Positions 35,603 to 43,168 of a stretch of DNA of 64,000 bases are shown one piece after another. Numbering within the stretch: position 1 is the first letter of the stretch; every line of letters begins with the position of its first letter. The notes under the pieces are model-generated. The model ran no database searches. It saw only the letters and a program-made list of their open reading frames with translations, and was not told the DNA's origin. A program made the translations under genes and the position numbers. The stretch spans positions 309,313 through 373,312 of the forward strand of contig NZ_CANMMT010000002.1 of NCBI RefSeq assembly GCF_947499065.1, read 5' to 3'. This stretch comes from an uncultured Tenacibaculum sp. (GTDB lineage: Bacteria > Bacteroidota > Bacteroidia > Flavobacteriales > Flavobacteriaceae).

Positions 35603-37024
35603 TTATTTAGCCCACCAAAGTTTGGTATCTAAATTATCAGGTCCTTGAGCAGCAATTGCAGCATCATAGTTAACCTTATTGATATTTGGAGTAGTAGTAG
35701 CGTATGCTTGTCTTTGTGGTATATCTGTACCTTGTAATAAAATTGCTGGTTTTACAATGGTAGCAGGTCCTCCAATTCTTCTCCATTCTGCCCAAGATTC
35801 ATAACCTTGCATAAATAAAGCTATCCACTTTTGTTCTGCTATCGATTGCATTCCATTGTATGGATAATTATTAACAAAATTGTCAGCATCAGCTGTAGAT
35901 ACCTTCCATTGTATCATAGATTCTTTTATACCATTTTTAAAATAAGTTTCAGCATTACCAGTCATCCATCCAAGTTCTACAGCTTCAGCCATAGAAAACT
36001 GTATCTGTGCAGCTGTAAATATAATACCTGGGGCTGTTGCGTTATAAATGATATCTTTAGTAATGAAAGAGAAATTATCAACTAAATCATTTCCACTCCC
36101 ATAATCAGCGCCAATAAATCTTGTGCCATTACCAACAGAAGAACTTACAGCAGGATCTGCATATTTGGCTAATCTAGGATCTTGAGGAGCTGTATCAGTA
36201 CCGTTTCCTATCATATAATTAACAATTACATCAGACATTAAATAATCTTTACGAGTTTCAAAAGCATCTTGCCAAGGATTATCATTGTTATCATTTGCTA
36301 AAAAAGTATAGTAAATATTATCACCAGACTGTTTTATTGCACCAGTAATAGCTTCGTTAAATTTAGATTTAGCGTATCCTCCCAATTCAGTATCTCTTTT
36401 AGATAAACGAAGGGCCATAATCACTTTTAAAGTGTTTCCAAATTGTCTCCATCGATCCATATTACCATTAAATATAATATCTCCTTCTGGCACTCCAGAA
36501 GTTATTTTTGAGAGTGCATTATCAATCTCTTGAATTAGTCCTTTATAAACAGTTTCTTGAGAATCTAAACGGGGTTTTATTAAATCAAGACCTTTAAGAG
36601 CATCTGTATATGGTATATATCCCCATCTGTCTGTCATGGTATGTAATAGGTATACACGAGCTAAAGTAGCAACAACAACAGTATTTGTTGAATTTGAACT
36701 AGAATTAGCTTCATTTAAATCAATTACTGTTTTAAGATCATATAAAGGATCAGCATAAAGGCCATAATATGACCAGTTTAAAGTAGCATATCTACTTTGA
36801 TCTGGATATTGACCGTTTGCTAAATACTGTGTATAAAGCATTGGTGTCCTTTGAGTAACTTGCGTTCCTATAGATCTTAAAGCATTAGCTAATAATCCAG
36901 AGCTAGAAGCTACTGATGATTGGTTTGGGTTTATATTTGTATCTCCAAAATCAACTGTTTCACAACTTATTAGTAAAATACTAGAAAATAAGAACAGTAA
37001 AAATTTATTTATTATCGTTTTCAT
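35603..37024 (-). CDS. SusD/RagB-family outer-membrane lipoprotein (SusD-like_2 type)
   Basis: Surface lipoprotein that caps the SusC channel and binds nutrient oligomers. Lipobox LLISC (Cys21), then the helical SusD_like-2 architecture with the characteristic DRWGYIPYTDAL segment and the C-terminal EQKWIALFMQGYESWAEWRR block. Length 473 is typical. It lies 17 bp after susC. No glycoside hydrolase, peptidase or other degrading enzyme sits beside the pair, so the nutrient cannot be inferred. Confidence 0.93.
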   Translation of the reverse strand: MKTIINKFLLFLFSSILLISCETVDFGDTNINPNQSSVASSSGLLANALRSIGTQVTQRTPMLYTQYLANGQYPDQSRYATLNWSYYGLYADPLYDLKTVIDLNEANSSSNSTNTVVVATLARVYLLHTMTDRWGYIPYTDALKGLDLIKPRLDSQETVYKGLIQEIDNALSKITSGVPEGDIIFNGNMDRWRQFGNTLKVIMALRLSKRDTELGGYAKSKFNEAITGAIKQSGDNIYYTFLANDNNDNPWQDAFETRKDYLMSDVIVNYMIGNGTDTAPQDPRLAKYADPAVSSSVGNGTRFIGADYGSGNDLVDNFSFITKDIIYNATAPGIIFTAAQIQFSMAEAVELGWMTGNAETYFKNGIKESMIQWKVSTADADNFVNNYPYNGMQSIAEQKWIALFMQGYESWAEWRRIGGPATIVKPAILLQGTDIPQRQAYATTTPNINKVNYDAAIAAQGPDNLDTKLWWAK

Positions 37025-37041
37025 CGTATTGAATTTTTTAA

Positions 37042-40000
37042 TTAAAATGTTAGTTTAGCATTCAGACCAATAGTACGAGCACTTGGTAATTGACCGTTTT
37101 CGATATAATTATAATTCCCACGACCTTCAATTTCAGAAGGATCCACTCCTTTTATATCTGATTTTATAAGCCAAACATTATTTGCAAATAAACCTAGGTT
37201 GATATTTGTAAAAGGTGTTTTTTCTAAAATAGCACTAGGTAAGTTATAATCAATTCTAATAGTTCTAAGTTTGATATAGGTAGCATCATTTATAAATTCT
37301 TCATGAACATTTCTTAAATTACTTCTCCATAAAACATACGGGTTTACTAAGAATTGTTGTGCTGCACCATTAGCATCTACACCAGATGTTAATTGCCCTC
37401 CTGAATTAGAGTTAGCATTTGCAAGATTTACAGACCATGGGACGCTAGTAGTACCTGTAATTGTGTTACGAACAGGGTTTCCTAAAGAGTTATTTCCTAC
37501 AGTTTCAATACCTTGTCCTCCATAATTGCTATATCTTCTAGTAACTCCATAAAATTTACCACCAAATTGATAATCAAAACCTAAGGCTAGGTTAAAGTTT
37601 TTATAAGTAAAGTTAGTAGTTAAACCACCTGTAAAGTCAGGTAAAATTGAGCCTAGATATTTATTTGTATCATATTCATATAAACCATTAGATGTAAGTA
37701 TTTTATTTCCATTAGCATCACGTCTATAAGCATTACCATAAATAGCTCCCCATTCTTCTCCTACACGTTCTTGTAACTGAGGTCCCCAGCTATTTAAAAT
37801 ATTAATATCTACACCATCTGCGATATAATCAACAGTTTTTTTAAGTGAAGCAATATTGAAGTCAATATTCCATTCAAAATTGTCTGTTTTTATAGGAACT
37901 AGATTTAATGAAAGTTCAAAACCTTTAGTAGTTTGTTTTCCGGCATTACTATAAAAACCAGTAATACCAGTAGAACCAGGTACAGTAACCCATGAAGGAA
38001 GTTCTTCATCATTTCTTTTAAAATAAGTAAAATCTAAACCAATCCTATTTTTTAAAAATTTAAGCTGAGTTCCAAATTCTATTTCTTTTTTATTTCCTCC
38101 TCTTAGTGTTGGATTAACTCCAGCGTTTGGCACTGTTGATGTTCCTGTAGATCCATAAGGGACTTCCGTAGTGTATGTTTGAGTTAAAGCATACGGATTA
38201 GGGAAATATGGAGCTTCTGCTAGTCCAACTCTAATTTTTCCAAAAGAAATAAGATCATTGTTTTTAATCAGTTTAGAAAAAACAAAAGAACCAGAAATAC
38301 CAAAACTAGTAATTTTATTCTTGTTTGGATTTGCTGTAGAGCCCCAATCATTTCTGTAAGTACTTTCCACAAATAACATGTCTTTATATCCTACAGATAA
38401 TGAGGTAAACAAAGCTTTTCTTTTTGTTTCTATTTTGCCTGCATCATAATCAGGTCTATTTACTGAAGTAGCAATGCTATAAAAATCAGGTGTTGTCATT
38501 CCTCCAACAGTATTAGTTACACTATACCTATCTAGTTGGTTTGTTATTTCAAAACCTGCATAAGCAGATAAATCAAAATCATTGAATTTTTTAGTATAAT
38601 TTGCCATACCAGTAATTTCATCCTTGACTTCACTTCTAACATTTTCTAAATACCAAGGAAGGCCAGAGGTGTTAGAATTTAAACCACCCCAAGCTGCTCT
38701 ATCATTATAGTTGTAACTGTTGTATGATTTTTTAAAAAGGATATCTACATTTAAATTTTCGTTGAATTTATAATTCGCACCAAAAGCTCCAAATAATGAA
38801 TTTTTGTCTTCCTCTTTTAAGTTTTCATAAATTTCAAAATAAGGAGAATCCCAGTATAATGGCTTTGAATTTGTTGGAGAAGAAATGTTCCAAGAATAAA
38901 TATTTCCATTATGCCTATAGTTTTTTAATCTATTCATGTCTAACTGACGTTGCCACCATTGATTAAAATTTGAACCTATGTTACCATAATTATTATCTGG
39001 ATCGTTTTTTGTGTACCTATTTGTATAGTTAGCACTTACTCTGAAATTTAATTTTTCATTTATATCATAATCAGTATTAATACTAACAGTAATAGTTTTA
39101 CGTTTTGTATTTTCTAAAATTAGTTCTTGATCAATTTTTGTTATAGTAGTTCTAATATTATAATCTTCACCACCTTTTAAAAAAGTTAAAGAGTTATTTT
39201 GAGTAATACCAGTTTGGAAGAAATCTTTGATATTGTTAGGATTTGCTGTCCATGCTCTTAATTTTCCATATTCACTAGTATTTGGTATCCATGAATCCCA
39301 ATGACGTACCATTTGACCTTCTAACCTAGGTCCCCAAGATTCATCAGCGGAATATGTAGGGATTTTTTGACCATTATAATCTGTAAAGTAACCAATGGCA
39401 TTAGTATCTCTTTCTGAATGACCTTTTGGTTTTCCATCATTTGCATAACCACCTCCATATTCATTCTGATATTCTGGCATTAAATACACATCAGAAAAAG
39501 CAACACTTGTGCTAAATTCAATAGAAGACTTACCGTCTTTAGCCTTTTTTGTAGTAATTACAATTGCTCCATTTCTACCTTCCGGACCATATATTGCTGT
39601 TGCTGCTAAACCTTTAAGTATTGTCATAGATTCAATATCTTCAGTATTAACATCAGAACTAGAATTTAATTTAATACCATCTACTACGTACAAAACATTA
39701 CTTTCTCCTCTTAATCTAATGTTTGAATTTTTAAAAGTAGAAGTAGGTTGACCAGTAAATTGAACACCAGCGACTTTACCAGCTATTGCAGTACTGATAT
39801 CTGTTTCTTTTGTCCTTGTAAGATCTTCTCCTTTTACGGTTTGTTGAGAATAACCTAATGCTTTTGCCTCTCTTTTTATTCCTAGACCAGTGATAACAAC
39901 TTCATTAAGAAGATTGTCTACGTTGGTCATTGTTAAATTAATTTTATTTGAAACACCTACTGTTATTTCTGTAGTTTTCATTCCGATAAAACTAAAAACG

Positions 40001-40209
40001 AGAATATCTCCAGCTTTTGCTTTGATGTTATATTTTCCATCAAAATCAGTTTCTGTACCAATGGATGAATTTTTTTTGATAATGTTTACTCCTGGAAGTG
40101 GACCTGCTGTGTCAGATACAATTCCTGAGATAGTTCTTTCTTGAGCAAATGTAATTTGGACAAGAAGCACTAGGATTAGCGTTAAAACTCCATTAAAGTT
40201 GTTTTTCAT
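37042..40209 (-). CDS. SusC/RagA-family TonB-linked outer-membrane transporter
   Basis: TonB-dependent channel of 1055 residues. Signal peptide (ending ITFAQ, about 22), carboxypeptidase-like regulatory domain (about 27-105, ISGIVSDTAGPLPGVNI), plug with LRGESNVLYVVDGI and ILKGLAATAIYGPEGRNGAI, then a ~900-residue barrel ending NAKLTF. It pairs with the SusD-like lipoprotein downstream. The upstream leader holds three 9-bp repeats at 21-bp spacing, a likely LytTR-regulator site. It lacks the anti-sigma-interacting STN domain, so regulation through an ECF sigma factor is not expected. Confidence 0.95.
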   Translation of the reverse strand: MKNNFNGVLTLILVLLVQITFAQERTISGIVSDTAGPLPGVNIIKKNSSIGTETDFDGKYNIKAKAGDILVFSFIGMKTTEITVGVSNKINLTMTNVDNLLNEVVITGLGIKREAKALGYSQQTVKGEDLTRTKETDISTAIAGKVAGVQFTGQPTSTFKNSNIRLRGESNVLYVVDGIKLNSSSDVNTEDIESMTILKGLAATAIYGPEGRNGAIVITTKKAKDGKSSIEFSTSVAFSDVYLMPEYQNEYGGGYANDGKPKGHSERDTNAIGYFTDYNGQKIPTYSADESWGPRLEGQMVRHWDSWIPNTSEYGKLRAWTANPNNIKDFFQTGITQNNSLTFLKGGEDYNIRTTITKIDQELILENTKRKTITVSINTDYDINEKLNFRVSANYTNRYTKNDPDNNYGNIGSNFNQWWQRQLDMNRLKNYRHNGNIYSWNISSPTNSKPLYWDSPYFEIYENLKEEDKNSLFGAFGANYKFNENLNVDILFKKSYNSYNYNDRAAWGGLNSNTSGLPWYLENVRSEVKDEITGMANYTKKFNDFDLSAYAGFEITNQLDRYSVTNTVGGMTTPDFYSIATSVNRPDYDAGKIETKRKALFTSLSVGYKDMLFVESTYRNDWGSTANPNKNKITSFGISGSFVFSKLIKNNDLISFGKIRVGLAEAPYFPNPYALTQTYTTEVPYGSTGTSTVPNAGVNPTLRGGNKKEIEFGTQLKFLKNRIGLDFTYFKRNDEELPSWVTVPGSTGITGFYSNAGKQTTKGFELSLNLVPIKTDNFEWNIDFNIASLKKTVDYIADGVDINILNSWGPQLQERVGEEWGAIYGNAYRRDANGNKILTSNGLYEYDTNKYLGSILPDFTGGLTTNFTYKNFNLALGFDYQFGGKFYGVTRRYSNYGGQGIETVGNNSLGNPVRNTITGTTSVPWSVNLANANSNSGGQLTSGVDANGAAQQFLVNPYVLWRSNLRNVHEEFINDATYIKLRTIRIDYNLPSAILEKTPFTNINLGLFANNVWLIKSDIKGVDPSEIEGRGNYNYIENGQLPSARTIGLNAKLTF

Positions 40210-40616
40210 ATGTGTTGTTTTTGATTAAAAAGTCATTTTCTATATGAAAACAGGAGCGAATACCTATAATTACTTGATACCTAAATGCTATTTAAGTCCT
40301 AGTAAAAAGTACTGTTTTGTATTGAAACTAACTATTGATTAAAATTGATTAGCATTAAAGTTGATATGTTCTAAAAAAACAATGTCTTATAATGCGCCTC
40401 AATTTTAATTAAAATCAAAGCTTTTATACATGATGAATTAATAAACGGATGCTTTTGTGTAATAAACGGTATAATATATTGAATAAACGGAAAAATCAAG
40501 TAAGTTTGATTACTAGAAAAAAATACTAAGAAAGTAGAGATAATTTTCCATTTTTTTAAATTAGAAACTTTTGAAGAAAAATCCTCTTTTTTAAGTCTTT
40601 ATTATTGAAGATTAAA
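40210..40616. other. 407-bp intergenic region upstream of susC
   Basis: No gene or RNA is seen. It contains the 21-bp-spaced repeats at 40440-40490. On the minus strand, AAGCTTTG (40423-40416), one mismatch from TAnnTTTG, would give a start near 40411 and a leader of about 200 bases before susC. With that start the nearest repeat would occupy roughly -29 to -37. The rest is AT-rich with no strong hairpin. Confidence 0.5.
40440..40490 (-). promoter_or_regulatory. Triple LytTR-type operator upstream of susC
   Basis: Three exact copies of AATAAACGG at 40440-40448, 40461-40469 and 40482-40490, each start exactly 21 bp from the last. Read on the susC strand with one flanking base they are TCCGTTTAT, ACCGTTTAT and TCCGTTTAT. 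All three match the published LytTR consensus as I recall it, [TA][AC][CA]GTTN[AG][TG], whose repeats are separated by 12-13 bp. A LytTR response regulator is encoded 5 kb away. Binding itself is inferred. Confidence 0.7.
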
Positions 40617-41336
40617 TCAAAACAAACCAAATATCTTTTTCCTTTTAACAGTATTAGGTCTATCAATTGTAAGGATATCAGAAATATTATGTTTATCAAA
40701 ACCATTAAAAAGAGCTTCTACACCTTTTTTCATTTTTAAATTTACTTCTTCTTCATACAATGGAATTAATGAATAAAAATTAATGGATTTATTTTCAAGT
40801 CTTAGACAATGAAAATTTTCATTAAATATTATTGAGGGTAATAAAACTATAGTGTTTAACTTAGTATTTTCAGCAAAAGGCTCAGGAGGGTTACCATTTG
40901 GAATTGTATGTCCATAACTTAACCAAGTATTATATTTATGAGGAAATCTAGCTAAATATGTTAACCATCTTATTGGCCAGTAATTTTTTTCATCTTTAAA
41001 ACTATCTTCTGATATCTTCCAGTTTTCTGGAAGGCAAATGCTTAGTTCTGTATAGCTTGAGTCTTGAATATCAGCTGGAGTATTCATAGGTTTATCACTC
41101 ATTCCCGAAGTAATTAACGTATGAAAAGGTCTTTCTTTTGTTGGTTTTACCCAATGAATATCAATATGAACTTGATCAGAGATTATTTCATGAAAAACCA
41201 TATGAATTTCGCCTATATATTTTTCTATATGGTTTGAGATTTCATCTATTGAAGATTCTCCAGATGCTATTTCAAATATATTTTTATCAGACCCCTTATA
41301 TCTATAAATAGGAGATCCAGATTCAGATTTTTCCAT
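40617..41336 (-). CDS. Suppressor-of-fused (SUFU) domain protein
   Basis: A 239-residue cytoplasmic protein with the bacterial SUFU-domain pattern: FHTLITSGMSDKPMNTP, then SYTELSICLPENW, YWPIRWLTYLARFPH and GHTIPNGNPPEPFAENT. Bacterial SUFU proteins are often immunity proteins of polymorphic toxin systems, but no toxin gene is adjacent here. A basic tail (KRKKIFGLF) ends the protein. It lies 66 bp downstream of the methyltransferase on the same strand and could share its transcript. Confidence 0.85.
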   Translation of the reverse strand: MEKSESGSPIYRYKGSDKNIFEIASGESSIDEISNHIEKYIGEIHMVFHEIISDQVHIDIHWVKPTKERPFHTLITSGMSDKPMNTPADIQDSSYTELSICLPENWKISEDSFKDEKNYWPIRWLTYLARFPHKYNTWLSYGHTIPNGNPPEPFAENTKLNTIVLLPSIIFNENFHCLRLENKSINFYSLIPLYEEEVNLKMKKGVEALFNGFDKHNISDILTIDRPNTVKRKKIFGLF

Positions 41337-41402
41337 TCTTTTTCATAATTTTAATCAAAACAAACCTACTAAATAAATTCTAAGCTAAAAATGTTTATTG
41401 AG

Positions 41403-43010
41403 TTATTTAGGTTTAAAAAGATTTACTGAAACCGTTGCTAAATCTGAATTAGGAAACTTTCTAAAAGTATTTTTATCAGAAACCAACCCAATATCTTCCA
41501 TAGTTTTCATGTATTCGTCTAATTCTATAATATATTGATCTGAATATCCATGTGTAGCATCATAGGCAGTAGCCGCTGTTTTACCAATGTTTTTAGCTAC
41601 TAATTCTGGTTTAGATGTGTGGAGTTCTATTAATAACAATCCAAACTTACTAATAAAAGGTGTCCATTTATTAAAATGCTGTTTTAATGATTCTATAACA
41701 TAGTTGTTATTTAAACGTTCCCCCTTGTAAGCATAAGAACCTGTAGAAGAAGTAATAGTAAGATTTGAATTCGGTTTTGGTGTTTCCCAAATCCTATTAT
41801 GGTCTAAAAACGTACGAACATTTAATAAATCGGAGAGATTAATACCATATTTGTTTTGCAAATCTTCCGACATAGCCTTAGGGTTTCCAATATCACCCCA
41901 AATTACTTTTGCCCAAATATCGGCTTGTACCAAGTTTTTTCTAGTTATTTTTAATGCAGCTTCGTTATAATCTACACCAATAAGTAATAGGGGATAGTCT
42001 TCTAAAACTTTTCCTCGATTGGTTTGATTTTCTATTACATTAAACAAGTGTTTTAAAAAAGCACCGTTTCCGCAACCTACATCTAAAATACCTTTAGGTT
42101 GCTCATGAATTGGTTTGTTGAATAAATCAATTACAATTTCATCAATAACTTTAAAATATGCTGCGTGAGCTCCACCGCTTCCCCAAACATTCATTTCTCT
42201 ATCTACATGAATTTCATCATTGTGAATACTTGGTGTATCAAACATTTTTGGATCTCCAAAAATAAGCTTATCTAGTTTTCTAAGTGTAGGGATATAAGAA
42301 ACCGTTACTCCATAAGCACTAGCTCTTCTGGCAAAAAACAATCCTTTATCGGTAAATTCATAAGAACCGTTGCTTTTTTTAAACCAGCCTAATTCTGAAA
42401 GAATATTTAATAAGCGACCAAAGTTTTCTGCATCGCTATGAAACTCTTCTGCCGTGAATTTTGTTTGCATAAAGTATTTATGAAACATCCCACTCATTCC
42501 TAACAAAACTATAGTTGGACCTACAATGATTCCTTCTATATGTGTTAAGATTTGTTCTAGAATTTTATTGTTATCTATATTGTTTATTCCAAACTTAATT
42601 TTAAAGTTTTTATATAACTCTTCTAGTTTTAAAAAAGGTTCTTTTTCAAATTTTCTAGCACTATAAGCTTCCGAAAACTGTAGTAATTTAAAAGCTTCTT
42701 TATATAAATGAAAAAGTGAAAATGCTATTTTGGAGTTTTCATTTGTTTCAAAGTAAACTTTGTTTTGAATATTGTCTACAGTTTGAATAAGCCAGCCTTG
42801 AGAGCATAGAGTTCTTAAAGCTACATTTAAATATCCTTCATTAGCTTTAAATTCTGACGTTATTTCTGATAGTGCAACCGATTTGTTTTTTAAGATATAA
42901 TCAGTAATTCCTTTTTCAAATAACACATAAGCTGATGGACATGTAACTATACCATCTAAATGTCTAAACAATTGACTTCTTAGGATGTTTTTTTCTTGTT
43001 TGGTTAGCAT
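41403..43010 (-). CDS. Class I SAM-dependent methyltransferase with duplicated N-terminal domain (AprA-like)
   Basis: A 535-residue cytoplasmic protein. The C-terminal half has a Rossmann methyltransferase with SAM motif ILDVGCGNGAFLKHLF (residues 308-323), motif II-like LLIGVDYNEAAL and VIWGDIGNP. The N-terminal half repeats itself. Residues 15-75 (FRHLDGIVTCPSAYVLFEKG, then ALRTLCSQGWL) and 154-211 (LTHIEGIIVGPTIVLLGMSG, then LLNILSELGWF) are each like the winged-helix dimerisation module of O-methyltransferases. The layout recalls AprA-related methyltransferases of polyketide pathways, but no polyketide synthase is near. The substrate is unknown. Confidence 0.8.
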   Translation of the reverse strand: MLTKQEKNILRSQLFRHLDGIVTCPSAYVLFEKGITDYILKNKSVALSEITSEFKANEGYLNVALRTLCSQGWLIQTVDNIQNKVYFETNENSKIAFSLFHLYKEAFKLLQFSEAYSARKFEKEPFLKLEELYKNFKIKFGINNIDNNKILEQILTHIEGIIVGPTIVLLGMSGMFHKYFMQTKFTAEEFHSDAENFGRLLNILSELGWFKKSNGSYEFTDKGLFFARRASAYGVTVSYIPTLRKLDKLIFGDPKMFDTPSIHNDEIHVDREMNVWGSGGAHAAYFKVIDEIVIDLFNKPIHEQPKGILDVGCGNGAFLKHLFNVIENQTNRGKVLEDYPLLLIGVDYNEAALKITRKNLVQADIWAKVIWGDIGNPKAMSEDLQNKYGINLSDLLNVRTFLDHNRIWETPKPNSNLTITSSTGSYAYKGERLNNNYVIESLKQHFNKWTPFISKFGLLLIELHTSKPELVAKNIGKTAATAYDATHGYSDQYIIELDEYMKTMEDIGLVSDKNTFRKFPNSDLATVSVNLFKPK

Positions 43011-43114
43011 ATAAGACTTTTTGTCTTAAATATAATTAAATAAGTTTAAAAGTGTCTTATAAACAAGATGTTAAGTGCTGTTGAGTTTTGTTAGTTTAAT
43101 ATTTGTAATAAACA

Positions 43115-43147
43115 TAACAAGCCAATCTGGAATTGATTGGCTTGTTA
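43115..43147 (-). terminator. Terminator after the BspA-like gene
   Basis: A perfect 13-bp stem (TAACAAGCCAATC / GATTGGCTTGTTA) with a 7-base loop, 22 bp beyond the stop codon of the upstream minus-strand gene. The trailing T run is weak. Confidence 0.65.
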
Positions 43148-43168
43148 ATATGGTTAAAAAAAAGAACT

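Noticed and set aside
43059..43115. Two ATAAACA copies upstream of the methyltransferase as further regulator sites
   Set aside because: They are about 50 bp apart, not 21, and lack the CGTTT core.
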